NCBI GenBank assembly: GCA_026419775.2 | Contig: JAOPGA020001122.1 | Coordinates: 1-64,000, forward strand | Source of the DNA: Acrasis kona | Lineage: Eukaryota; Heterolobosea; Eutetramitea; Acrasida; Acrasidae | DNA length: 64,000 bases | Direction of reading: 5' to 3' | In this document: positions 10,166 to 21,654 of the stretch, piece after piece | How the letters are laid out: every line of letters begins with the position of its first letter | Position numbering within the stretch: the stretch's first letter is position 1 | Position numbers and translations under genes: made by a program | The notes under the pieces: generated by a model | The model's input: only the letters and a program-made list of their open reading frames with translations | What the model was told of the DNA's origin: nothing | Database searches by the model: none

Positions 10166-12371
10166 ATGAGTGTGGATCTCCTTCTTGTGTTGACATTTTT
10201 AACAATAGCCACTTTATCAAAAGGATATCAAGTTGAACGTAATGTTCGCGACTACGGAGCGAAGGGAGACGGTATAACGGACGATAGTAACGCCATCATA
10301 AGAGCACTCACCGAGGAGAGGGGCAATATACCTACAGCCGTATTCCCCAATGCAACCTATCCACCAACTACATCCAGGGCTGCTTACGTTTATTTCCCAT
10401 CAGGGACCTATCTTATCACCAAGACGCTACCCGTCGTTTATTACACACAGATGGTCGGTGACGCAACAAGCAGGCCCACTATCAAGTTTCGTAGTAATTC
10501 TGACTCTGAGTTCAAGGTCATACAATCAATGGGCACATGGTACAATAACGTACCTCAAAACAACTTTTTTAGATCGGTTAGGAATTTCGTTATCGATATG
10601 ACAGCCTGCAAGGTATGTACAGGAATACACTGGAGGGTCGCCCAAGCTACTTCACTCACAAACATTTATTTGAAAATGACAATCGGTGGCAAATCAAAAG
10701 GTCTTTACATGGAAGATGGTTCCGGTGGATTTTTTAGCGACTTGGTAATAGAAGGAGGCACTTACGGCATGTGGGTTGGAAACCAACAATTTGGAAACAG
10801 GAACGTAACAATACGTAGCGCCTCAATAGCGGCAGTGTATCTGAATTGGGACTGGGTGTGGTCATTCCAAACGTTTGTAATAGAGAACTGCCCGGTTGGA
10901 TTTGAAGTAGCGGGTTATGGCGGTCTCAGACCTGCGGGTACCGGAAGTGTTGTGATATTTGACACACAATTCAAAAATGTTGCTGTTCCCATTAGTTCTC
11001 ATTTTGATGCTTTGACGTCCGTAAACACCATTGTGCTGGATAATATCCTAGTGCAACCAACTGGGGTTGGTCGTCAGGAACAACAACCAAACAGCCCTCT
11101 CTGGAGGCCAAGTTCGATTCTGGGCACAAGGTCGTATATGGAACCAAAACAAAGGTTCGTATGGAACTATCAACCTGTCAAATTCTCTGCGCAGTCGTCC
11201 TAGACAACTTTTGAGTAACACAATTGGCTCTAGCTACTATTTCACAAAAACCAGGCCCAACTACCTCACTTCTGAAATGGTAAATGTAGTTACTAGTCTT
11301 GGCTTCAGGAATGGTACTGATATTACTGCTCAACTCAGATTAGCAGTACAACAACAAGCGGGTAAAGTACTGTATTTCCCTTTTGGCATTTACTACCTAT
11401 CTGATACTGTTGTACTACCCCCAGGTACACGCATATTAGGGCGTGCTTGGAGTGTCATCATGGCCAACGGACCTAAATTCCAAGACGCTAGAAATCCAAT
11501 TCCAATGATACAAGTGGGACAGCCTGGAGAGAAAGGAGTTGTTCAAATTGTAGATATGCTCTTTTCAACAAAGGGACCGCAACCAGGCGCCAAAATTCTA
11601 TTGTGGAATTTGAGCGACAGGGTAGGTGAATACGGAACAAGTGGTATGTGGGATACACATTTTAGAATAGGAGGTTCGGTGGGTACTGATATTCATAGCA
11701 GAAATTGTCCTAAAGGAGATGGCACTTTGGCTCCTGCTAGTAGATGCTCTGGAGCATGGATGTTGATGCACATAACAAGGACAGCTAGTTTGTATATGGA
11801 GAATGTATGGGCATGGACTGCAGATCATGACATAGATGAGGACATACAGATTAATGTATATAATGCAAGGGGTGTGCTAGTAGAGAGTCAAGGACCCTTG
11901 TGGATGTACGGAACTGCCTCTGAACACAATCTACTTTACCAATATAATTTCTACAATGCCAGTAATGTTGTGTTGAGTGTGATTCAGACGGAAACACCCT
12001 ACTTTCAACCAAGTCTCAAAACACCATTCGATCGTACAGATTCACGTGATCCTGAATTCTGTCAAATGACTGACATTCGTTGTCGGATGTCTTTGGCGTT
12101 GAGTGTACAGAACAGCAGTAATTTATATTTTTATGGTACGGGTTTGTACAGTTTCTTTAATACATGGTCACAAGACTGTTTAAAAACAACAGGAGGCGCT
12201 AGTTGCCAATTAGAGATGGTCAAGGTTAAAAATTCTAGACAAGTTTTCCTACATGCACTTAATACTTACGGAAGCGTATTTATGAAGACACAGCAAGAAG
12301 AGTATTCAAGAGCAAGGTATCAGAACAACACTTTTTGTTCAACTGCTGCTGTTGACTTAAATCACTTTTAA
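10166..12371 (+). CDS. secreted GH55-like exo-beta-1,3-glucanase, frame broken once
   Basis: A signal peptide (MSVDLLLVLTFLTIATLSKG) precedes a right-handed beta-helix domain with the pectate-lyase-3 signature NVRDYGAKGDGITDDSNAI near residues 27-45. A second beta-helix lobe begins around residue 375 (NVVTSLGFRNGTDI, LYFPFGIYYLSDTVVLPPGT) and continues into the segment VQIVDMLFSTKGPQPGA. Two such lobes are the layout of GH55 glucanases, which cut beta-1,3-glucan from the non-reducing end, as in fungal or oomycete walls. The 5' frame ends at 11203, while the homologous reading SGGQVRFWAQG lies in the +1 frame from about 11052 on. The break is near the GGGG run at 11063-11066. With one base less the product is about 734 aa. 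Base-calling error is the likely cause. Confidence 0.82.
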
Positions 12372-12874
12372 TGTAAAAATCAATTCCTCTTTTGAATCTA
12401 ATTGAATTTGTTGTACTTTTATTAGTCGTTAAATTACCGAAATAGAATTAGCAATACCTGAAAAAACTGAATCATGCATCTGCTTCATGTGCGATAACCA
12501 AACCATTTCATTTTACTCAATCGACATTTACACTTTTCGTTATCAAGGTTCAAACGACAGCAGTCACACAATATACGCACTGTTCTGGTGATATTGATTA
12601 TTCAGCGACCTTCATCTAAAGGGTATTAAGGGTATTTGCAATATTCTCCGCGGAGGTAATTTTAGCGTTTTACGATCTGTGGTAAAACATAATTAATTTG
12701 ACGACTGCTCACACTGTTACGACGTCAGATGCACTTTGCAAATAAAGCCATTTGATATAATTAACAGTCCAAGAGGGTTGTAAAACAATAGATTTACCAA
12801 TTCTGTCCACTTCTCTAAAATATCTGGTTGAGTCAACACACATGTTTGTGCATAAAAACCAATAAAACCATCAT
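12372..12874. other. intergenic region upstream of cyclin
   Basis: AT-rich spacer. A short perfect palindrome CTCCGCGGAG lies near 12645 and could be a regulatory site. A 65-aa minus-strand open frame over 12717-12914 overlaps the cyclin start and is probably a shadow. Confidence 0.45.
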
Positions 12875-13931
12875 ATGAGAGCAGGTAAGCATTGCTCTTT
12901 ATTGTTATTAACAATATAAGATCGACAAGCTCTTCATGACATTACCAACGCCATATCTGGAGACACGAACCTTGCAAGAAACACATTCAAAGTCGAGAAG
13001 CCTTTTTCCTTCTACAAGCCCCCTATTAAAAGAATAAACATGGAACGCCACAATACTGTGTGGGAGGACCTTGAATATGATTTTTGCTTAGAGGGGAAGA
13101 GACACCTCCGGCCTAACCCAAACTACCTCACTACCCAGCCAGAAATCAATGACCAGAATCGCAAAACCTTGTTTGATTGGATCATTCAAGTGTGCGACTA
13201 CAAGAACTTCCATGACGAAACCATATTCCTGTGCTGCAATCTAATAGATAGATTTCTGGGAACCTGCAATGTCAACAGGCCGAAACTGCAACTGGTTGGC
13301 AGTGTGGCGCTCCTCATATCCTCAAAGTACCTTGAGGTGGAGTTCTTGACGATAGAAGTCCTAATTTTGTTTTGTGATAATATATATTCTCATAAAGAGC
13401 ACGTTGACATGGAGCAATTGATGACCAACAATCTCGAATGGTCATTTACAGTGTCCACTCCACTAGAATTTGTTCAAAAGTATTGCATATTGCTCAACTT
13501 GAATAAAGATGTTATTGACAGCGCCATTGTAAGTCGAAGCCACCTCGACAGCTACTAACACCTTACAGTATTATTGTGCATTAGATTTAATGAACTATAG
13601 GTCCTTGCACCATCGTCCATCTGTGATTGCGGCGGCTGCTTTGGTCGCATCTCTTCACGAGCATTCTCTATCTCTGTGGGATCTGGAGATTCAAAATATG
13701 ACGCAATGCAAGTTTCAAGAAGTAAGCGATCTAGCAGATGGTATGATTGCTACAAAAAAGATTGCAAGGGCTTTACCTGTATTCGCTTGTCTAATAGAAC
13801 AAACCGAGAAGAAGAACCAGAACACAACAACTTATATTGACACATTTTCATTGCCACATATGTCCAGGATCGCCATTTATGAGCACAGATTTGTATTTGT
13901 GGATTTAAAAATAACTTGTTATGATGAATAA
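12875..13931 (+). CDS. B-type mitotic cyclin with destruction box
   Basis: Three exons, 12875-12884, 12921-13528 and 13569-13931, encode 326 aa. The first exon is only 10 nt (ATGAGAGCAG). Introns are 36 nt (GTAAGC..AAG) and 40 nt, the latter with a perfect TACTAAC branch site at 13553-13559. The N terminus reads RQALHDITN at residues 5-13, matching the APC/C destruction box RxxLxxxxN in its usual cyclin-B context. The cyclin box follows (residues about 80-210: KTLFDWIIQVCDY, LCCNLIDRFLG, GSVALLISSKYLEV), then a cyclin-C region (RPSVIAAAALVASL). It would bind and activate a CDK in mitosis and be degraded at anaphase. The ATG at 13040 opens the same frame but would lose the destruction box. Confidence 0.87.
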
Positions 13932-14157
13932 ATGTGAGATTGTCTCTTTTTGTATAATTATCTAATATTACGTCGGATATTAGGTCCTAATTAGATGATC
14001 TTGAGTAGATCTGGACAACTGGAGAATTCTGATACTTCAAAAAAGGAAGGGAATTTGCCTAATGCGCATTGAAATATGCGCAATTTCAACGTTAATAATC
14101 AAAATTAGGATGATCGATTTTATTTCAAATTTCAAATTTTACAAATAATAAAGAACA

Positions 14158-14622
14158 ATGACGAACACTGTCTTTTTTGAGATGCATGGTATGGAGGCAT
14201 CATCAGAAAAATTAAAAAGTCTTGCGAGTTTTTCAAACCATTCTTTTAATTTGGATGACAAGAATTGGAAGTCGGTAAACCACTACTTTCAAGCAAACAA
14301 ATTTTTAGATGAGGCCATGATTGAACGTGTTAGAAATGCTCCAGACTCATTCGAGGCTTCACATATTGGGAGGAACAGAAACTTTAAAATTAAAGAAAAT
14401 TGGGACGATCTTAGGGAACAGGTGATGTATAGAGCCACGTTGGCGAAATTTGAACAGAACAATGATGTAAGGAAAATTTTGATGAGCACAGGAGATAAAT
14501 ACATATTATGTGTTAACCCTAGGGACGGATTTTGGGGTGATGGAGAAGGATGTAATGGGTCAAAGTTAAACAAGATGGGAACGATTTTAATGCAAGTCAG
14601 ATCTACTTTGACAAACAAATAA
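14158..14622 (+). CDS. NADAR-domain protein (YbiA/RibX-like N-glycosidase family)
   Basis: A 154-aa single-domain protein. Family landmarks are present in order: FSNHSFNLDDKNWKSVNHYF with the QANKF motif (about 24-50), the ASHIGR segment, WDDLREQVMYRATLAKF, the LMSTGDKYILCVNPRDGFWG segment and the C-terminal LNKMGTILMQVR. NADAR proteins include N-glycosidases that hydrolyse riboflavin-pathway intermediates, and some remove ADP-ribose from guanine in DNA. Which activity applies here cannot be told. No intron, no signal peptide. The start is the first ATG, with a short AT-rich leader. It lies just upstream of tRNA-Ser. Confidence 0.85.
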   Translation: MTNTVFFEMHGMEASSEKLKSLASFSNHSFNLDDKNWKSVNHYFQANKFLDEAMIERVRNAPDSFEASHIGRNRNFKIKENWDDLREQVMYRATLAKFEQNNDVRKILMSTGDKYILCVNPRDGFWGDGEGCNGSKLNKMGTILMQVRSTLTNK

Positions 14623-14886
14623 ATGTGAAATAGTTGTTAAATTAATTAATCGGCACATATTCTAGGAATCCATCAAGAGAAAGTATGGTTTTACCTATTC
14701 GCTCGTCATGAGTAGAGTAGCTTGCTTTGTTGAATAGCATCCAGGTTATCGTACCGGGTGAAACTACTTTGGTATTTGCTGATCAAGCAAGTTTCGATCA
14801 AGCCAGACAACGGTAAGTAACGCACAAAAACTACTCAACATCATAATCATAGAGGAACATACAGTATCCAGATTCTAAATATATAT

Positions 14887-14967
14887 GTGTTCGTGGCCGA
14901 GCGGTCAAGGCGGCAGACTAGAAATCTGTTATCGAAAGATGCGCAGGTTCAAATCCTGCCGAACACG
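14887..14967 (+). tRNA. trnS-AGA: tRNA-Ser(AGA), undisrupted
   Basis: The acceptor stem GTGTTCG/CGAACAC is perfect, and the D arm GGCCGAGCGGTCAAGGC is of normal length. The anticodon stem GCAGA/TCTGT closes a CTAGAAA loop with anticodon AGA. It has the long variable arm typical of class II serine tRNAs, T arm GCAGG-TTCAAAT-CCTGC and discriminator G. No intron. It serves as an internal control for the disrupted tRNA-Ser(CGA) at 31787-31879, with which it shares most positions. Confidence 0.95.
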
Positions 14968-14969
14968 AC

Positions 14970-14974
14970 TTTTT
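14970..14974 (+). terminator. pol III T-run after tRNA-Ser(AGA)
   Basis: Five T residues begin three bases after the discriminator base, as expected for RNA polymerase III termination. Confidence 0.75.
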
Positions 14975-15011
14975 GATACTTGCTACTCGATACGATACTT
15001 CCTGCTTGAAG

Positions 15012-15560
15012 ATGATCCACAAAATCGACGAATCTGTGTCTGTCTTTTTTGAAAATGTTTTCAGTATCATTATTCCTGTTTATTGTAATTGTATTACAAG
15101 AATAGCCTATCCATTTGACATGCTTCTTACAGATGTCGTGGAGAAGCACCGCAAAGAAGGAGTTGTGAAGATACCAAAAGAAGAACAATTTAAATTAATT
15201 GTGTCTCTATATGGAGAAGGAGGATTGCATACAAATAAATTAAAGGATGAAGTTGCAAAATACTTTGGAGTAGAGTACAGGTACAGTTACCCAGAGAAGC
15301 CGAATTTAGTAAGCCAGTATTTTGATATTACAGAGCAAGAAGCTGCAGAGTACGCTTCTCAGAACTTTGAAACATTATGGAAGAATTATGAGTTGAGGGG
15401 AACATCTGACGGGTTCTTTATTAGAAAGTGTGACGATGGCAGGTATGAGTTTTTGAGCAGAGAAAGGGGAGGTTTCTATAGCCAAGGAAATTATGGAGAT
15501 AAAAGCGAGGTGATTAACGTCATGGCAGGTGATATTGTACATGCAATAGACAATCATTAA
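15012..15560 (+). CDS. unrecognised 182-aa protein
   Basis: I do not recognise this protein. The first ATG of the frame is at 15012. The first 40 residues are hydrophobic and Cys-containing (SIIIPVYCNCITRIAYPF) and look unlike the rest, so the true start or a splice junction may lie near 15130, where CTTCTTACAG precedes the well-composed part. From there the protein is soluble and mixed-charge: EKHRKEGVVKIPKEEQFKL, a conserved-looking KYFGVEYRYSYPE, and a C-terminal GGFYSQGNYGDKSE. No motif for a function is visible. It starts 45 nt after the tRNA-Ser gene. Confidence 0.65.
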   Translation: MIHKIDESVSVFFENVFSIIIPVYCNCITRIAYPFDMLLTDVVEKHRKEGVVKIPKEEQFKLIVSLYGEGGLHTNKLKDEVAKYFGVEYRYSYPEKPNLVSQYFDITEQEAAEYASQNFETLWKNYELRGTSDGFFIRKCDDGRYEFLSRERGGFYSQGNYGDKSEVINVMAGDIVHAIDNH

Positions 15561-15796
15561 TTCATGTCATGATAACCTTAAATTTTTTTATTATTAAAAG
15601 CAGATAATTGAACTTATGTTCGCACTTTCGCATAGTCTTCATGATACCTATGACGCACAAAAAGTTGACCTGCTCAGTACAAAGCTCGAATGAAAGAAAT
15701 GAAAACAATGGTCAACGACTCTTTGAAATTGGCAACCTCTCTCTAGAAATTACATCAAATGCAGTAAAGTAACAATTTATCGTGATGTACATAAAA

Positions 15797-16792
15797 CTAC
15801 ATAATTGAACACCATCTCTTCTCATCAGGTTGCTCCACCTCATTAGTGATTTCACTTTCGGGATCCTCCACTAAGTTATCTTCCACATTAATGACATGAA
15901 CAATATCTGTTTCCTCCTCGTTGGATGCATCATGCTCCACAATTTGGTTGTTCCACTGAAAATCAACTGATGATTTGTTCAGCGCTGCTATTGCTCCATC
16001 TATAATACTCTTATATTCATTCATTTTACTCTCCCTATCATCGAGCTCTACTTCTCTTCTTCTTGATAAACTATCTCTGTTGTTTGTATTTTCTTCTTTG
16101 ATCAATATCTGTCTTTCTCTGTCCAGAATCTCTTTTTCTTTTTGTAACAGCTCTTCTTCTCTCTTCTTGAGTTCGCTTTCTTTAATTAAGATTTGTTTTT
16201 CCCTCTCTTTGAGTTCTTCAGTTTGTTTTTTGATATTGTTTTGAGAGTGGTCTTCTGAAGAGATTGGATGCTCGAAATTTCCTTCGCCTGCAATGGGTGG
16301 AGGTGTAGATTTGGCTGTGAAGCTAAATGGCTTCTCTAAGGTGCTCGATACATTTTTGTTTTCAAATTTAAAGGTTTGACCTGTGCCACTAAAAGGATTT
16401 GAGGAGAATGTAGTACTATTTGTTATATCCCCGATGTTTTGATGTCTGCTTTGTTTGTGTTGCTCACGAACTGAATACATGGTTGGAGTCGTGAATGTGT
16501 TTGTGAAAACAGGTTCTCGGGTAGGAACTCTTAATTGTTCTCCCCGAAGTGACTTAATGGTACTTCTGATATTATGCTCTATGGCTAAAAGTTTTTCTCT
16601 ACCCCTCGTAGATTTATCGTTGACATCATTCCAAAGGAACATGTGGCTTCCACATGAAAAATCTACCTCTCTACCTCCATTTGCCATAGTAAACTCTGCA
16701 ATACTGTGGCAAACTCTACCTGAACTTGTCTTGATGGTGCCATCACGTAGCACACCTTTGTTGTTGCCGTAATGGGCGTGAATAGTTTCCAT
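15797..16792 (-). CDS. coiled-coil protein with C-terminal CaaX box
   Basis: A 331-aa protein with no recognised catalytic domain. Residues 1-80 are a compact Cys/His-containing region (VCHSIAEFTMANGGREVDF). Residues about 120-165 are Phe/Ser/Gly/Asn-rich (SSNPFSGTGQTFKF, KPFSFTAK), similar to nucleoporin FG sequence. Residues about 185-265 form a strongly charged heptad-rich coiled coil (ELKKREEELLQKEKEIL). The acidic tail ends in CSIM, a CaaX-type motif predicting farnesylation and membrane attachment. The combination suggests a membrane-anchored scaffold, possibly at the nuclear envelope. That is inference from composition only. Confidence 0.7.
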   Translation of the reverse strand: METIHAHYGNNKGVLRDGTIKTSSGRVCHSIAEFTMANGGREVDFSCGSHMFLWNDVNDKSTRGREKLLAIEHNIRSTIKSLRGEQLRVPTREPVFTNTFTTPTMYSVREQHKQSRHQNIGDITNSTTFSSNPFSGTGQTFKFENKNVSSTLEKPFSFTAKSTPPPIAGEGNFEHPISSEDHSQNNIKKQTEELKEREKQILIKESELKKREEELLQKEKEILDRERQILIKEENTNNRDSLSRRREVELDDRESKMNEYKSIIDGAIAALNKSSVDFQWNNQIVEHDASNEEETDIVHVINVEDNLVEDPESEITNEVEQPDEKRWCSIM

Positions 16793-17719
16793 GGATATAA
16801 AAGTAGTTTTTCCTTAAACGAATTGTTTTAGAAGGAAGGGTAATTAATATATCTAGACCTCAGGACAAACGGACTTTGTAAGTATTTAATTTTATTGAAT
16901 CAGCCCAGTGCATCTCATACGAATTTTGTGAAATGATATATTGGTATCTAACACAAAAAAAAGCATATCTCACTTCACGATTTTATTTTCCGGCTGCTAA
17001 GTGCTACTTCAATGATTGAATATATTCCACCATTGTCCATATCATACACAAAGTACGGAGTTTACGAAGTATCTTGTAATGGTTGTCCATACTATTGATT
17101 GACCATTTGAATGAAGGTATTTATGGGTTATGGAGCGTTGTTGGAAGTCACAACACACATTGTATCCTAGTAGAAATGAAACAGACCAATAGTTTCCCAA
17201 CTTCCCATCCCTTAGAGTTGTTTTATTATTTGTTTCTTGATCTGCGATCTAAATTCTGGTTATTTCTGTATTACAACAAAGTTTTATGTTAGATTGATAG
17301 ATACAAGGTACAAGCAGAGAGTAGCCTGGAACGTACAGAATGTAGTTGGTCACCTCAATTGAGTATGGAAGGACAACCTCATCAGAATTACGAACATCGC
17401 ACAAGATGAATTGCCTATGTGGCCATCTGCATTAGTTCATTTTCAACAAGAAATATTTGTTCGTATTGTTCTAGAGTAGCAGTTACACTTGGAATTAAGG
17501 TCGGGAATGCACGTGACCAATATTTTTGTAAAAATTTTTTTGACTTTCAAGTCGTTCGGGTAGAAGGTATGTAGATTATACCGTCGTAAATTTTATTGTT
17601 TCCATCAATATAATATGGTCCTTCTACACTCTGTCAGATTTAGTTACCACCTCTTCTCTACATGGATTTTCTCTCGTTGTGGTCTGGTTGACAGATTACA
17701 AATATTCAAGGTTTACAAG
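16793..17719. other. intergenic region upstream of Rab3GAP2 gene
   Basis: No gene seen in over 900 bp. A 69-aa open frame at 17083-17292 has no recognisable features. The open frame of the next gene extends back to an ATG at 17615, but its first 35 codons read as non-coding hydrophobic text, so I place the start at 17720. Confidence 0.5.
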
Positions 17720-20700
17720 ATGTATAAAAACAGACACGTCTCAAAATTAGACCTATCCTCGGTGCAGTCTTATTTTGATAAGGAGTACAGCCATGAACCA
17801 AACTCATATTCGTACCTAATAAACAACAAGGACGTCGAAATATCTATATCTCACAATTGCCGCATCGTTGCGATATCAATGGGAAGCAAAGTAGTTATTT
17901 TAAGGACTATAGACGAAGAAAATCAAAAAATATACCCCATAGAGGACGTTTGTGATTTTGATGGCGAGAGAGTGACGAGCCTACAATGGGCATACATCCA
18001 CCACCCAAAATCAAATTCAAAAAGAAAAGATGCAACACATTTCAGAAATGTTCTACTAGTTGGGTCGTCGGAGGGTTATTTTAGAATTTTCTCGATAGAT
18101 GGAGAAAGACTATTCGAGCAACGCTTCCACACAGCGCCTCTTTTAAAAATAAAAATAGAATCCTATCTTCATTTTAGGTAAACAATAACAATTCACTACA
18201 AACTAACATTACAACAGTCGACTGCCGGATCATCAATTCGAAGGAATTCTTTTGATTTATTCCACAGTAGTGACCAGAATAGAAGGACGTTCATTTTCTT
18301 CATTCATCCGAAAACATGTTCCGGAAAATGAAGTCCCTTCGAAACCATTTAATTACGTCAAGTGGAGTCTTAATGGACAAGACCAAATTAACGACGTTGT
18401 CACTTGCGCCGAAAACGAAGTATCGGCTTTTGATATTTTTAAAACAAAATCACCTTTTGTCATGTTAGGTGCTGGTAAGGATCCCATTTTTGCGTGTTAT
18501 AATTCCGATAATCACAACGCTCATCACCAACCGTCAAACGCCGCAGAGATCGCGACGAGAGTGGCCACAAAAGTTAGTTCCGCTGTGTTTGGTTTTGCAA
18601 AAAATTTTTTGTGGGGTTCTGGTCCTCAGTCAACTGAGTCGTTACAACAAAATAATAGTCCAACTTGACGAAAAAACAGCAGCCAATCAAATACAACCAG
18701 CAATAGATGCCGGTCTGGATTATTCTGTGAGCGATAAGAAGAGAGAAATTTATACCATTCAAGTTGACTTGAGCGGACGTTACGCTGCAACAAGTGATAA
18801 TCTTGGAAGAGTGATGGTAATTGATTTGTATGACTGCACTATCATGTGTATAATAAAAGGTAGAAGGGAGGCTCAGTGTAAATGGGTTGACTGTGGCGAA
18901 GAAAGGGGTTTATTGGTCTATGCTCCCCTTCGAGGTGTTCTGGAGAGATATTCTTTTTGTAATGGCAAACTGTTGCGTACGCATGCTTCTTTGATTAGTA
19001 AAGATTGTTTGTTAATCGATTCTCCACGTATTATAGGCTACCGTAGTGGCAGTAATAGTGTTGGTGGTGTTTCTGATGTGGAATTGAGCAATGAGTGTTA
19101 TGTGTTGTGTCCTGATGGTTCTTTGGAGCAGATTGTCTTGTTGAAGCAAGTTGTAGATGATGAGAAGGATGGCAGGAGTGGTGATTTGGAAGTAGAAGAA
19201 TCCTCATTTTGTAATAATGATAATAAATTATTAAGACAGTACGCCCTACTTGCATCAGATGATCAAGTGTCATCACCCATCAAAAATGAACAACTAAAAA
19301 ATGAAATGTCCAAATTCGAATCATACTCTTTTGTGATTCGTGCATTAGATGTCCTGTTACAATTCCATCAGTCCATTCCTCATGATATGCTTCTTGAACA
19401 TCATGATTATGCTTTGAACATATTACTTGAGCACAGAGATTCTTCGTCGAGTACTTGGCACAAATACTTTAATATCACAAACAACAGAATTAGGTTGTTA
19501 AAGTGCTACCAAGTACTGATTGATACTTTAAATAGATCTTATGTCAGCTCCCCTCATGTTCAAGATGATGGTTATGAGATTGTAGATGGTATGGATCATG
19601 CATACGAGCAGGATTGGATCAAGCTGACTAAATCTGAATATGTCGACAGTTACAATGTTGACACGTTCAACAAACCAGGTGTTCTATCTCCATTGTCATT
19701 CCTGTCCTGCTTTGAATTAGAGAATCACCATGATGAACCTATAGCTCTCAACCATCATACGCCCGTCACTGACATTCAATCATTGAGCTACATGTTATAT
19801 GCTTCTGTACTGTTCAACAACAATGATGGCACTCATTACATGTATCGATGCATTAGAAATCTCAACATGATCAGCTCTCATATTAGGAAGCTGTTTGCTG
19901 TTAGCTTTGTTAATAGCAATCGGTTGATACGCGTTCAGCCAATGTCAGTACTGACTTTGATGCAGTATTTATATTGTACTCAACAAAGTGGTAAGGACGA
20001 ACAAGAATCTAATCAAGCCTTGTTATTGGATTTATTGTCTCATTGTAAAAAGTCAACTTTTATTGAAAATGCACATATCATCTTAAGTTTATTCAGCTCT
20101 CAGTGCCATGAATGGATACAGAGCGCTTCTGGTGAATTATTAGTTGACTCTACGCTTAGTCAACTCTCCGACATGATTTATTTCAAAAATTTTATTTGTA
20201 TATCACCCAACTACCTTGTTACTGTAGAAATGATCGAAACACCTCAAATCAGTTTATTGGAAATACTAGCAGAGCAAATTGTATTGAGTAATTCCAACTT
20301 TGATTTGAATGAAAAAATTCAACAAATCAAGGATAGGTTTTATTCGAGTTATGAAAGTAGTTACTACGATATTCTTTTGAAGACTCTTGTTTTCCGTTGT
20401 GCACTTGTCTCTTTTAATTTAAACAAATTTGATACTTGTAAACAATATCTAAAAGAGTGTGAACCTCATTATAAATTTCTATGCTGTGTTGTAATTCTAT
20501 TCAAATTTTCCGAAACATATCTTTATGATTTTTTGAACTATTGTTTGAAAAATTTGCACCCACCACAATTTACAAATCTTCAGGATAAAGAACAATTTTA
20601 TGAAACTTGTAAATATATGAAACAAGTATTAACGATGATTAAAGATCATGTGGGATCACTGGAGGATGATGACAGTGGGTTGTCATTCAATAATAGTGAT

Positions 20701-21513
20701 GTTCAAAGTCCTTGGCCGCCTCATGATAACATCCTCGAGGAGTCTGCGAAGCTTCCAACCAGGTGCAAAATTAACACCACAACTACACATCACTTGACAT
20801 CTCTTTGCTCTTTTGCGCGATATTTATGGCAAAGCGAACATGTGTACTCGACAATCAAGTTAGATATAACCTCTTTGTTCCCTCGCTCCAGTTGTTTGCT
20901 GTTTGTTGTGGCTTGTAGCTCTTCAAAGTCAGTTTCTGAGGGCATCAAGCTATCGTCCTCGAAAAAAAGCAAAAAAGAAATGCCTAAATATAGGTGGGAG
21001 TTTATTCAGGAGGAATTATTAAAGAAAGATTTGATACAAGAGGCTCTTATGATATGTGAGCCTTCGAACTGTTTCTTAGATGTTACAAAAGACGAGATCT
21101 TTGTAAAGTATGCAAAAATTTTATACAAAAAGAATAAAGATGATGAAGGTGCTAGTGCCTTGTTTAAAATTAGAGACAACCAAGAAAAGTTCAATGCAGC
21201 GGTAATTTTATTAAACGACGTGGTGCGTCCAAGAATGTCAAGTCTTTTACATATGATGAGTGTTAGCAAACAACACGCTCACATACTGTCGGAACTACCT
21301 CCAACAATTTACCAATATGTCTCCCAGCATCATCACCAAAATGTCATGGTTGAAGATGATGCGGATCTTGTGCAACCAATTCACCGAACAAGAGCACTAC
21401 TGGAAAATTGCATCAAAATGTTCAAAGCTGCTGAAAACCAAAAACCAGAGTATCATGATGTTGCGTTACAGTTATTGAATTTTATGAGAAAGATTAAAAC
21501 AATAAATCAATAA
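17720..21513 (+). CDS. RAB3GAP2: Rab3 GTPase-activating protein non-catalytic subunit-like (RAB3GAP2), frame broken once
   Basis: About 1250 aa. The N-terminal WD/beta-propeller-like part includes VLLVGSSEGYFRIFSIDGE, the TRIEGRSFSSFIRK segment after the intron, and AATSDNLGRVMVIDL with GRREAQCKWV, a signature of the Rab3GAP regulatory subunit. The long helical C-terminal half is the family's second domain and ends in MRKIKTINQ. The partner subunit RAB3GAP1 acts on Rab3 and, with this subunit, as a Rab18 exchange factor in ER and autophagy traffic. The intron 18178-18217 (40 nt, CTAAC branch) has phase 2. Between 18469 and 18667 the frame moves +1: one frame stops at TGA after NNSPT, and the other carries the rest from DEKTAANQ on. 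The alternative start is 17615. Confidence 0.8.
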
Positions 21514-21654
21514 AATATTACTTTGTAAAGTCAAATGTCAGGGTTAAAACGCTCTTAAATCTATAATCACGGATCATTAATATAAAGAATCATCATAGCA
21601 GGTACCTGGATGGATTCACTGCTTGTATGGCACACAAGATAACACCTGCTTATT

